This document shows positions 8,798 to 15,666 of a stretch of DNA of 64,000 bases, in pieces. Source of the DNA: Micromonospora sp. NBC_01699 (GTDB lineage: Bacteria > Actinomycetota > Actinomycetes > Mycobacteriales > Micromonosporaceae); NCBI RefSeq assembly GCF_036250065.1, contig NZ_CP109199.1, forward strand, positions 7,066,001 through 7,130,000, written 5' to 3'. The translations under genes were made by a program, and so were the position numbers. The notes under the pieces are model-generated. The model saw only the letters and a list, made by a program, of their open reading frames with translations, was not told the DNA's origin and searched no databases. Position 1 is the stretch's first letter, and each line of letters begins with the position of its first letter.

Positions 8798-8965
8798 GTG
8801 GCCGAAAAGGCCCAGACCTACAACGGGTACTGCGTGAAGTGCAAGGAAAAGCGCGACTTCGAGGGCAACGTCGAGGTGTCCAAGACAGGCATGAACATGG
8901 CCAAGGGCAAGTGTCCCGTCTGCGGCACCACGGTCAACCGAATCCTGGGCAAGGCCAAGGTCTGA
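8798..8965 (+). CDS. DUF5679 small zinc-ribbon-like protein, 55 aa
   Basis: This very small protein has two Cys-x2-Cys pairs (GYCVKCKEKRDF near the N-terminus and KCPVCGTTVNR near the C-terminus), predicting a single zinc ribbon. It is lysine-rich. It belongs to the DUF5679 group of uncharacterised actinobacterial proteins. The GTG at 8798 is chosen over an upstream in-frame GTG (8762) because GAGGAGGGG sits 4-5 nt before it. A nucleic-acid-binding or ribosome-associated role is possible from the fold alone, but is inference. It precedes the DnaA-box cluster and the ThiF-like gene on the same strand. Confidence 0.85.
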   Translation: MAEKAQTYNGYCVKCKEKRDFEGNVEVSKTGMNMAKGKCPVCGTTVNRILGKAKV

Positions 8966-9102
8966 GCGACCGCGGACGAACCCGCTCGCGGGGGTTGGGG
9001 CGGCCGGACGGCCGCCCCTTCCCGTGTCCGCCCGATGCCGGCACTGTCGAGGTGCGGACACCCGTTGTCATGTCCCGAGCGCGACAGAAGTTACCCGCTG
9101 GT

Positions 9103-9164
9103 TGTGGATAACCCACCAAGTCCTGTGGATAGTGCACGGCAGGGCCGACTACGCCTGTGGATAA
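9103..9164 (+). promoter_or_regulatory. cluster of three DnaA-box-like sites
   Basis: TGTGGATAA occurs at 9103-9111 and 9156-9164, and TGTGGATAG at 9124-9132, all in the same orientation. Read on the other strand the first and third are TTATCCACA, the canonical DnaA box. The sites lie 33-94 nt upstream of the start of the ThiF-like gene. No dnaA, dnaN or rpmH gene is near, so this is not the replication origin. Confidence 0.6.
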
Positions 9165-9205
9165 CGATCGACCGACCGTTGGGCAACGATGACAGCGTGT
9201 CACCC

Positions 9206-10279
9206 ATGACACGGACCACCCTTCCCCGCCCCACCCTCCTTCCCGGCCTGGCCCGGCTCTGGCGCGACCGGCACACCCTGCAACTCGGCCTCGATCCCAG
9301 CCGCGCCGTCCTGCTCGAAGTCGCCGATCCCGGCGCCGCCCAACTGCTCGACCTGCTCGACGGCACCCGCAGCGAACGGGCGATCCTGGACCAGGCCGTA
9401 CGGCTGCGGATCACCCGCGACGACGCCCGTACGCTGATCGACACCCTGCGCGCCGCGGGCCTGGTCGTCGGGGCACACACCCTGCTCCCCACCGACCTGC
9501 CCGAACCGGCCCGCCGACGGCTCACCGGCGAGGCCACGGCCATCGCCCTGCGTGGCCCGGACGCCGCCGCCACCCCGGCCCAGCTGCTGCGCCGGCGTCG
9601 CGCCGCCCGGGTGGTGGTGACCGGCCAGGGCCGGCTCGGCGGTCCGGTCGCGGTCGCCCTCGCCCAGGCCGGCGTCGGCCACCTGCACCCCGACCTGGAC
9701 GGGCCGGTCGAGCCCGACGACGTGACCGGCGCCGGACTGGCCGCCGCCGACGTCGGCCGACCACGGGCCGAAGCGGTCGCCGACGCCATCACCCGCGCCG
9801 CCCCGGGCACCGAGACCCGACCGGTCCCCCGCGGCCGGGTCAGCCTCGTGGTGCAGGTCGGTGCCGACCGGCCGGCCAGCCTGCTCGCCGCCGGGTACGC
9901 CCAGCGCCGGCAGGCGCACCTGCTGCTCAGCCTGCACGACGGCGTACCCGTGGTCGGGCCGCTGGTCCGGGCGACCGGCGCCCCGTGCCTGTACTGCCGT
10001 GACCTGCACCGGCGCGACCGCGACCCGCGATGGCCCGAACTCGCCGCGCAACTCGCCGGCGTTCCCCCGCCGCAGGCGTGCAGCACCCCCACCCTGATCG
10101 CCGCGGTCGGCTACGCCGCCGGCGAGGTGCTCACCTTTCTCGACGGCGGCACCCCGGAGACGATCGGCGCGGCGGTGGAGATCCGGACACCGGGGCGGTT
10201 CCGGCGCCGGACCTGGCCCCCGCACCCCGACTGCGGCTGCGCCACCCGCCGACGCGGGTCCCGGTCGCCGACCGGGTGA
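9206..10279 (+). CDS. ThiF/E1-like superfamily protein (TOMM cyclodehydratase-type), 357 aa
   Basis: The centre of the protein (about residues 135-260) has the Rossmann-type glycine motif VVTGQGRLGGPVAVALAQAGVG followed by an Asp-rich strand and ADVGRPRAEAV. This matches the layout of ThiF/MoeB/E1-like adenylyltransferases. A Cys-x2-Cys (CLYC, about residue 258) and a terminal Cys-x-Cys (CGC) could bind zinc as in that superfamily. The N-terminal 130 residues resemble the helical leader-recognition part seen in thiazole/oxazole-modified microcin (TOMM) cyclodehydratases. No precursor peptide or dehydrogenase is nearby, so a peptide-modifying role is not supported here. The start is ATG 9206 or GTG 9197; neither has a clear ribosome-binding site. 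It resembles orphan genes at this locus in other actinobacteria. Confidence 0.65.
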   Translation: MTRTTLPRPTLLPGLARLWRDRHTLQLGLDPSRAVLLEVADPGAAQLLDLLDGTRSERAILDQAVRLRITRDDARTLIDTLRAAGLVVGAHTLLPTDLPEPARRRLTGEATAIALRGPDAAATPAQLLRRRRAARVVVTGQGRLGGPVAVALAQAGVGHLHPDLDGPVEPDDVTGAGLAAADVGRPRAEAVADAITRAAPGTETRPVPRGRVSLVVQVGADRPASLLAAGYAQRRQAHLLLSLHDGVPVVGPLVRATGAPCLYCRDLHRRDRDPRWPELAAQLAGVPPPQACSTPTLIAAVGYAAGEVLTFLDGGTPETIGAAVEIRTPGRFRRRTWPPHPDCGCATRRRGSRSPTG

Positions 10280-10414
10280 CGGCGTGCCCGGCGGCCCTCC
10301 GACCGACGCCGGTCCCGGCCCCGGCGGACCGAATAACGGTCAACCGGGGCCAGCGTGGCCCGAGCCACCCGCCGACGGCGGCCGTGACCACCGAAAGTCG
10401 GTAACAATGATCTG

Positions 10415-11815
10415 GTGACCGACATCCCACGCCGGGCCGTCTCCCGGACCGCCAAGCTAGCCGCCCTGCCGCTCGGCTTCGCCGGTCGGACCGTGCTCGG
10501 CGTCGGGAAGCGGGTCACCGGCCTCGCCTCGGAGGTGATCTCGGCCGAAATCCAGCAGCGTACGGCCGAACAGCTCTTCAGCGTGCTCGGGCAGCTCAAG
10601 GGCGGCGCGATGAAGTTCGGTCAGGCGCTGTCGGTGTTCGAGGCGGCACTGCCGGAGGAGATCGCGGCGCCGTACCGGCAGGCGCTGACCAAGCTCCAGG
10701 AGTCGGCGCCGCCGCTGCCGGTGGCGAGCGTGCACAAGGTCCTGGCCGAACAGCTCGGACCGGACTGGCGGTCGTACTTCCTCGAATTCAATGACAAACC
10801 GGCTGCGGCGGCGAGTATCGGACAGGTGCACCGGGCCATCTGGAACGGTCCCCCGGTCGTGCCCGCCGGCACCCGCAGGCGGGGCGGCAAGGCGGCCGCG
10901 AAGACCGCCGCCACCGGCCGCCCGGTCGCGGTCAAGGTGCAGTACCCCGGTGCCGGTGACGCCCTGCTCTCCGACCTCAAACAGCTCTCCCGGCTCGGCA
11001 CCATGTTCCGGGCCATCCAGCCCGGCCTGGACATCAAGCCGTTGCTCGCCGAGCTGCGCGACCGGATCAGCGAGGAACTCGACTACGAGCTGGAGGCGGA
11101 GTCGCAACGCGCGTTCGCCGCCGCGTACGCCGGTGATTCGGAGATCTTCGTACCGGAGGTGGTCGCGGCGAGCCCCCGGGTGCTGGTCACCGACTGGGTC
11201 GAGGGCATCCCGCTGTCCCAGATCATCGCCTCCGGCACCGAGGAACAGCGCAACCAGGCCGGTCGACACCTGGCCACCCTGCACTTCTCCGCTCCCGGCC
11301 GGGCCGGACTGCTGCACGCCGATCCGCACCCGGGCAACTTCCGGCTGCTGCCGGACGGGCGGCTCGGAGTGATCGACTTCGGCGCGGTGGCCCGGCTGCC
11401 CGGCGGTCACCCCGAGCCGGTCGGCCGACTGGTCCGGCTGGCCCTCGCCGGCGACGCCGAAGCCGTGGTCGAGGGCCTGCGTGGCGAGGGTTTCATCAAG
11501 CCGACCGAGGTGATCGACGCCGAGGCCGTACTCGACTTCATCATGCCGGTGCTCGAACCACTCTCGGTCGACGAGTTCCGGTTCACCCGCGCCTGGCTGC
11601 GGACCGAGGCCGGGCGGCTGACCAATCCGAGATCACCGGCGTACCAGCTGAGCCGGCAGCTCAACCTGCCGCCGTCGTACCTGCTGATCCACCGGGTCAC
11701 ACTCGGCTCGATCGGGATCCTGAGCCAGTTGGAGGCGAAGGCCCCGTACCGGGCCATCGTGCAACGCTGGCTGCCCGGCTTCGCCCCGCCGGGCACCACG
11801 GCGGAGAACGACTAG
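10415..11815 (+). CDS. ABC1/UbiB-family atypical protein kinase-like ATPase, 466 aa
   Basis: The KxGQ signature (KGGAMKFGQ, about residues 60-68) and the alanine-rich nucleotide loop replacing the usual Gly-rich loop (AAAASIGQVHRA, about 128-139) define the ABC1/UbiB/AarF group. Catalytic-loop and metal-binding elements HADPHPGNF and VIDFGAV follow. A basic insert (TRRRGGKAAAKTAATGR) precedes the β-strand with the ATP-site lysine VAVKVQYPG. Relatives support quinone or lipid metabolism; actinobacterial members (Rv3197 type) lie next to whiB7, and the mycobacterial one has been linked to macrolide response. It starts at GTG 10415. It converges on the whiB7 operon, separated by a hairpin. Confidence 0.9.
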   Translation: MTDIPRRAVSRTAKLAALPLGFAGRTVLGVGKRVTGLASEVISAEIQQRTAEQLFSVLGQLKGGAMKFGQALSVFEAALPEEIAAPYRQALTKLQESAPPLPVASVHKVLAEQLGPDWRSYFLEFNDKPAAAASIGQVHRAIWNGPPVVPAGTRRRGGKAAAKTAATGRPVAVKVQYPGAGDALLSDLKQLSRLGTMFRAIQPGLDIKPLLAELRDRISEELDYELEAESQRAFAAAYAGDSEIFVPEVVAASPRVLVTDWVEGIPLSQIIASGTEEQRNQAGRHLATLHFSAPGRAGLLHADPHPGNFRLLPDGRLGVIDFGAVARLPGGHPEPVGRLVRLALAGDAEAVVEGLRGEGFIKPTEVIDAEAVLDFIMPVLEPLSVDEFRFTRAWLRTEAGRLTNPRSPAYQLSRQLNLPPSYLLIHRVTLGSIGILSQLEAKAPYRAIVQRWLPGFAPPGTTAEND

Positions 11816-11826
11816 ACACGAGAACG

Positions 11827-11878
11827 GGCCGAGGGCGGATCCGGGTGCCGGAAAGCACTCGCGGATCCGCCCTCGGCC
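11827..11878. terminator. large hairpin between convergent ABC1 and whiB7-operon genes
   Basis: Perfect 16-bp arms (GGCCGAGGGCGGATCC at 11827-11842 and its complement at 11863-11878) enclose a loop that contains a smaller GTGC/GCAC stem. It starts 11 nt after the ABC1 stop codon. There is no T-run, as is common for hairpin stops in high-GC genomes. Confidence 0.65.
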
Positions 11879-11954
11879 ATTCGGGCCGGTCGGTGTCGAC
11901 CGGCGGAAGGGTCAGCGGGGCCGCCCGCGGGTCAGCGGGCGGCTCGCCGGATGG

Positions 11955-12194
11955 TTAGTAGAGGCCCTGTTCGCGGGCGGCCCGACGGTGGGCCTCTGCT
12001 GCGATGACACGGGCGGATCGGGTTGCCTCAGTGCGCGTGGTGTGACGACCGGCCTGAGGCAGTCGCATTCGAGCACGTGACAACGCTTCTTGGATGAGAT
12101 GCATCTCTTCGACTCCGTTTGGATTCTGGATCGCGGTGTTCGGGAAGACGTTCGGTACCGGCAGGGTGCCGGCGTACGACTGGATCGGGTTCAT
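11955..12194 (-). CDS. hypothetical protein translationally coupled to whiB7, 79 aa
   Basis: I do not recognise the family. The ATG at 12194 lies one base after the whiB7 stop codon (TGACATG), so its translation is very probably coupled to whiB7. The N-terminal 30 residues are Pro/Asn-rich (MNPIQSYAGTLPVPNVFPNT) and the C-terminal half is a basic, alanine/arginine-rich helix (RSARVIAAEAHRRAAREQ). There is no membrane segment and no cysteine. The position suggests a partner or modulator of the WhiB7 response, but this is inference from linkage only. An in-frame start 45 nt upstream would overlap whiB7 and is not preferred. Confidence 0.65.
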   Translation of the reverse strand: MNPIQSYAGTLPVPNVFPNTAIQNPNGVEEMHLIQEALSRARMRLPQAGRHTTRTEATRSARVIAAEAHRRAAREQGLY

Positions 12195-12195
12195 G

Positions 12196-12561
12196 TCAGG
12201 CCGCCAGCCGGACAGCGCCACGCGACTCGGACAGCCCATTGGCTGCCAACCGCGCCTCGGCCTCGACCCGCAACATCACGTCTCGCGCGACGTCCTCCTT
12301 GCGCGGACGGCCACGGGGCCGCTTGCGCGGAACAACCGCGCCACGCTCGAAGATCTCGCCGCCCCAGACGCCCCACGGCTCCGCCCGGTCCACCGCACCG
12401 GCGAGGCACTCGACGCGCAGCGGGCAGTCCCCGCAGAGCGACTTGGCCAGCTCCAGCTCGGTGGGCGAGTCGGCGAACCACAGGTCGGGGTCGAACTTCC
12501 GGCAGGGCAGATTTGCCTCCAGCTCGACACTCAAGTCAAGGGGGGCCAATGCCAGACTCAT
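12196..12561 (-). CDS. whiB7: WhiB7-type redox/antibiotic-response transcription factor, 121 aa
   Basis: The four iron-sulfur cysteines are C20, C43, C46 and C52 (NLPCRK, CGDCPLRVEC). They are followed by the WhiB G[VI]WGG turn (GVWGGE, 64-69) and a C-terminal AT-hook RPRGRPRK (81-88). That AT-hook distinguishes WhiB7/WblC from other WhiB proteins and binds AT-rich DNA upstream of -35 elements. Family members bind the primary sigma factor and switch on intrinsic antibiotic-resistance genes. The gene order uvrD2-leader-whiB7, with an ABC1 kinase convergent, matches the mycobacterial locus. The ATG start has AGAGAGGTGA 7 nt upstream. A long leader with an upstream ORF and an intrinsic-terminator-like hairpin precedes it. 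Confidence 0.95.
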   Translation of the reverse strand: MSLALAPLDLSVELEANLPCRKFDPDLWFADSPTELELAKSLCGDCPLRVECLAGAVDRAEPWGVWGGEIFERGAVVPRKRPRGRPRKEDVARDVMLRVEAEARLAANGLSESRGAVRLAA

Positions 12562-12624
12562 CGCCCGGTCACCTCTCTCTCGCGCTTCGATCTCGTGGAT
12601 CGCTGTTTCCAGTTACTCGTGGCG

Positions 12625-12671
12625 AAACAAAAACTGAGGCCGCGGATCCCGGTAGCGGGTTCCGCGGCCTC
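12625..12671 (-). terminator. whiB7 leader terminator/attenuator
   Basis: On the minus strand an 11-bp perfect stem (GAGGCCGCGGA with its complement, 12636-12671, extended inward by three G-C pairs) is followed by AGTTTTTGTTT (12625-12635). This is a textbook intrinsic terminator. It lies between the upstream ORF stop (12695) and the whiB7 start (12561), so it must be read through for whiB7 to be expressed from the upstream promoter. Confidence 0.75.
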
Positions 12672-12678
12672 AAGGTGA

Positions 12679-12704
12679 GCCGGTGGTCTGTAGATCAGAC
12701 CGGC
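12679..12704 (-). promoter_or_regulatory. leader hairpin at the upstream-ORF stop codon
   Basis: GCCGGTCTG and its complement form a 9-bp stem with a 3-nt bulge. The upstream-ORF stop codon (12695-12697) lies at the base of the loop, so a terminating or stalled ribosome would melt this hairpin. I do not see a clean mutually exclusive pairing with the terminator stem. Confidence 0.4.
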
Positions 12705-12949
12705 CTTCCTCGAGGTGGAACACCGCGAACATCCATCCGCTTCTTGGCCAGCTGGATGCCTTCGCCCGTGAAACCACTCGTGCCATTGATTCCCGCGGAC
12801 GCGGCAACCCGGACCAGCTCGGCCTGAACCGGGGCCTGGTGCGTCTGAGGAACCAACGGCGTGCAGACAGTCAGCAGAGTCCTGGCCGTCGACACCGGTG
12901 CGAGGACAGTCAGCGGCGCCGACGGTCGCTCGTAGCGGTAGATCTCCAT
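12695..12949 (-). CDS. whiB7 upstream ORF (possible leader peptide), 84 aa
   Basis: This ORF begins at an ATG with a strong AGGAGG seven nt upstream and ends 133 nt before the whiB7 start. The peptide is not a recognised family. It has a hydrophobic Thr/Leu/Val stretch (VSTARTLLTVCTPLVP), a Gly/Ser/Thr patch and a basic, proline-containing end (KKRMDVRGVPPRGRPV). Polyproline and arginine near the stop are suited to ribosome slowing. whiB7 genes in other actinobacteria are controlled by a translated upstream ORF plus conditional termination, and this ORF occupies that position. A genuine small protein cannot be excluded. An in-frame ATG at 13006 would lengthen it by 19 residues but lacks a binding site. 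Confidence 0.6.
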   Translation of the reverse strand: MEIYRYERPSAPLTVLAPVSTARTLLTVCTPLVPQTHQAPVQAELVRVAASAGINGTSGFTGEGIQLAKKRMDVRGVPPRGRPV

Positions 12950-13057
12950 GGGGCTCGCCTCCTGTCTCACACTCGTCGCCAACATCTTCGTTCTTGCCAA
13001 AATCATCGCTACCCCGCTTGAGCAGGCGTTTAGCCCCTGCTCGCGAGGTGTGCCTTG

Positions 13058-13087
13058 AGGCTATTCCTCATCCGGGGGCGAGGGCAA
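13058..13087 (-). promoter_or_regulatory. candidate whiB7 promoter
   Basis: On the minus strand TTGCCC (13082-13087) and TAGCCT (13058-13063) are 18 nt apart. Immediately upstream of the -35 is an AT-rich run (GTAAAACCGT, and AAAAAACTT further up), the kind of sequence bound by the WhiB7 AT-hook. The -10 lies inside the imperfect palindrome TGAGGAATAGCCTCA. The predicted leader is about 490 nt. Confidence 0.45.
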
Positions 13088-13093
13088 ACGGTT

Positions 13094-15262
13094 TTACGGC
13101 TCGATTGTCGAAGTTTTTTCCGGGCCCAACTCGTCCACCGTCGCGCCCCCCACGAGGGCGAGCACCGCGTCGCCGTACAGGCCGAGTTTGCGGGGGCCGA
13201 TCCCGGCGATCGCCAACAGCCCGTCGGTGGCACCGGGCCGACGCTCCGCCAGCGCGGTCAGCGTGGCGTCGGTGAACACCACGTACGCAGGGACTTTCTG
13301 TGCGTGGGCGACCCGTGCACGCCAGTCGAGCAGGCGCGCGTACAGCTCGTCGTCGAGGTCCGAGGGACAGTCGGAACAGCGGCCCAACTTGCGGTCCACA
13401 CCGGCCAGCAGGGTCGCGCCGCAGATCCGGCACGAGATGACCCGGTTTCGTCGCGGGTCAGGTTTCCGACCGGCGGTCGCACCGGACGGAGCCGCCGCCC
13501 GCTCACCGCCGGAGCGGTCGAGCTGCGGCAGGAACCGCGACGGCCGCCGGGGCCGACCACCGGGCGAGCGGGCCGAGGCGTACGACAGCCAGAGCCACTC
13601 CCTCGCCCGGGTCACCCCGACGTAGAGCAGCCGCCGCTCCTCCTCCACCTGCTCGGCCGTTTTCGCGTACGTGGTCGGCAGGGTGCCGTCGGAGAGCCCG
13701 ACCAGGAACACCGCGTCCCACTCCAGCCCCTTCGCCGAGTGCAGCGAGGCCAGCGTCACCCCGTCCACCGTCGGTACGTGCTGCTGGGTGGCCCGGTGCT
13801 GCAACTCGGCGCAGAAGTCGGCGAGCGACACCGCCCGCTCCACCACTGCTGCCTCGCCGATCGGCAGGAGATTCGGGGTGCTCGCGTACTCCTCGGCAAG
13901 CTGGACCAGCGCGGCCAGCGCCTCCCAGCGTTCCCGGGCCGCGCCGCCCGGCGGTGGTTGCTCGCGGGCCCAGCCGACCGCGGCCAGCGCGTCGACGACC
14001 GCCTCGACCAGCGGGGTGTCGGTGGCCGTCGAACGGACCGCCGAGCGCAACGCGATCATCGCCTGGCGTACCTCGGTCCGCTCGAAGAACCGTTCGGCGC
14101 CCTGGACGACGTACGGCACCTCCGCCTCGGTCAGCGCCTTCTCGTACGCCTCGGACTGCGCGTTGGTACGGAACAGCACGGCGATCTCGCGGGCCGGCGT
14201 ACCCGAGGCGACCAGGTGCCGGCAGCGGGCCGCCACCGCGGCGGCCTCGGCCGGCTCGTCGGGGAAGATGCGCAGGTCGGGCTCGGGGCCGGGCGGGCGT
14301 TGCCCGACCAGTTCCAGCCGCAGCCGCGCCTCGGTGCCGCGTGCCTGCCGGATCACCGCGTTGGCCAGCCCGACCACCTGCGGGGTCGAGCGGTAGTCCC
14401 GGACCAGCCGGACCACCACCGCGTCCCGGCGCCGACGCGGGAAGTCGACCAGGTACGCCGAGGTGGCGCCGGTGAACGAGTAGATCGTCTGGCTGGCGTC
14501 GCCGACCACCGTCAGGTCGTCCCGACCGCCGAGCCAGGCGTCGAGCAGTCGCTGCTGCAACGGGTTGACGTCCTGGTACTCGTCCACCACGAAGTGCCGG
14601 TACTGGGCGCGTACCTGCTCGCCGACGTCCGGGTGCTCCTCGATCCCCCAGACCGCCGCCCGCAGCATGTCCTCGAAGTCGATCACTCCGTTGGCGCGCT
14701 TGACCTGCTCGTACGCGGCGTACACCTCGGCCACCCGGGTCGGCTCGTGCGGTGTCTCGCGCAGTGCCTTGGCCGCCGCCACCACGTACTCGGCCGGTTC
14801 CACCAGGGATGACTTGGCCCACTCGATCTCACCGGCGAGGTCGCGGGCCGCGAGCCGGTCGGTACGCAGCCCGGACCGGGCGGCGGCCAGGGTGACCAGC
14901 CGCACCTTGCTGTCCAGCAGTTCCGGCATCGGCCGGCCCTCCAGCAGCCGGGGCGCGAAGTAGCGGACCTGCCGCAGCGCCGCCGCGTGGAAGGTGCGGG
15001 CCTGTACGCCGCCGACCCCGAGCGCGGTCAGCCGGGCCCGCATCTCGGCGGCGGCACGGGCGGTGAAGGTGACCGCGAGCACGTGTCGGGCGGCGATCTC
15101 GCCGGAGAGTGCTCGGTGGGCGATCCGGTGGGTGATCGCCCTGGTCTTGCCGGTGCCGGCGCCGGCCAGGATGCAGACCGGGCCGGCGGGTGCCGTGACC
15201 GCGGCGCGCTGCTCGGGATCCAGCCCGGCCAGCACCCGTTCCGCGCTTGAGTCAACCGCCAC
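13094..15262 (-). CDS. uvrD2: UvrD2-type superfamily 1 DNA helicase with HRDC domain, 722 aa
   Basis: The helicase motifs are in order: Walker A GAGTGKTRAITHRIA (about residues 33-47), motif Ia TFTARAAAEMRARL, Walker B VVDEYQDVNPLQ, motif III VGDASQTIYSF, motif IV VRLVRDYRST, motif V LHSAKGLEWDAVF and motif VI LLYVGVTRARE. A four-cysteine zinc-like module (CRICG...GRCSDCP, about 615-640) links to a C-terminal HRDC domain (WRARVAHAQKVPAYVVF to the end). This helicase-tetracysteine-HRDC order is that of UvrD2, an essential 3'-5' helicase in mycobacteria. It starts at GTG 15262, divergent from mycoredoxin. Its stop lies just upstream of the candidate whiB7 promoter. Confidence 0.95.
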   Translation of the reverse strand: MAVDSSAERVLAGLDPEQRAAVTAPAGPVCILAGAGTGKTRAITHRIAHRALSGEIAARHVLAVTFTARAAAEMRARLTALGVGGVQARTFHAAALRQVRYFAPRLLEGRPMPELLDSKVRLVTLAAARSGLRTDRLAARDLAGEIEWAKSSLVEPAEYVVAAAKALRETPHEPTRVAEVYAAYEQVKRANGVIDFEDMLRAAVWGIEEHPDVGEQVRAQYRHFVVDEYQDVNPLQQRLLDAWLGGRDDLTVVGDASQTIYSFTGATSAYLVDFPRRRRDAVVVRLVRDYRSTPQVVGLANAVIRQARGTEARLRLELVGQRPPGPEPDLRIFPDEPAEAAAVAARCRHLVASGTPAREIAVLFRTNAQSEAYEKALTEAEVPYVVQGAERFFERTEVRQAMIALRSAVRSTATDTPLVEAVVDALAAVGWAREQPPPGGAARERWEALAALVQLAEEYASTPNLLPIGEAAVVERAVSLADFCAELQHRATQQHVPTVDGVTLASLHSAKGLEWDAVFLVGLSDGTLPTTYAKTAEQVEEERRLLYVGVTRAREWLWLSYASARSPGGRPRRPSRFLPQLDRSGGERAAAPSGATAGRKPDPRRNRVISCRICGATLLAGVDRKLGRCSDCPSDLDDELYARLLDWRARVAHAQKVPAYVVFTDATLTALAERRPGATDGLLAIAGIGPRKLGLYGDAVLALVGGATVDELGPEKTSTIEP

Positions 15263-15338
15263 AGCTAGGAATCATCGCAGTCGGCTTCGGCGTTACAGCG
15301 ATTAGCCCGTCGATCGACGACTACTGGAGGACCTGATC

Positions 15339-15584
15339 ATGCTGACCATGTACTCGACGTCCTGGTGTGGCTACTGCCACCGGCTCAAGTCGCAGTTCGA
15401 TCGGGAGGGGATCGCCTACCAGGTGATCGACATCGAGCAGGACCCGAAGGCAGCCGAGTACGTGATGAGCGTCAACAACGGCAACGCCACCGTCCCCACG
15501 GTTCTCTTCCCCAACGGCACCGCCCTGACCAACCCCTCAATAACCCAGGTCAAGCAACACCTAACCACCCCCACCCCCGCCTGA
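15339..15584 (+). CDS. mrx1: mycoredoxin (glutaredoxin-like), 81 aa
   Basis: This is a glutaredoxin-fold protein with the redox motif CGYC (C10, C13) after MLTMYSTSW, and a cis-proline in NATVPTVLFPNGT. The family reduces mixed disulfides between proteins and mycothiol in actinobacteria, consistent with mshB being present in this window. It is divergent from uvrD2, the same pairing as Rv3198A/Rv3198c. GGAGG lies 8 nt before the ATG. The last residues (HLTTPTPA) are encoded by the beginning of a C-rich tract that leads into the palindrome at 15606-15666, so the end of the protein looks modified by low-complexity DNA. Confidence 0.93.
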   Translation: MLTMYSTSWCGYCHRLKSQFDREGIAYQVIDIEQDPKAAEYVMSVNNGNATVPTVLFPNGTALTNPSITQVKQHLTTPTPA

Positions 15585-15605
15585 CCCGCACCCCTCCCCG
15601 TCGTC

Positions 15606-15666
15606 GTTGATCATGAAGTTAGCGACACGACACGCCGAGCGGCGGTGCGCTAACTTCATGATCAAC
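15606..15666. repeat. 61-bp palindromic element with 18-bp perfect arms
   Basis: GTTGATCATGAAGTTAGC (15606-15623) is repeated as its exact complement at 15649-15666 around a 25-nt GC-rich loop. It sits between the convergent mycoredoxin and MFS genes; the MFS stop codon (15662-15664) is inside the right arm. The flank on the left is C-rich and on the right G-rich. It could serve as a bidirectional terminator, but its length and AT-rich arms are unlike the other terminators here. Confidence 0.85.

Noticed and set aside
9103-9164. Interpretation of the DnaA-box cluster as the replication origin
   Set aside because: dnaA, dnaN, recF, rpmH and gyrase genes are all absent from the surrounding region and only three boxes are present.
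9206-10279. A TOMM-type peptide natural product cluster around the ThiF-like gene
   Set aside because: No precursor peptide, YcaO protein, dehydrogenase or transporter lies nearby; flanking genes are conserved housekeeping genes.
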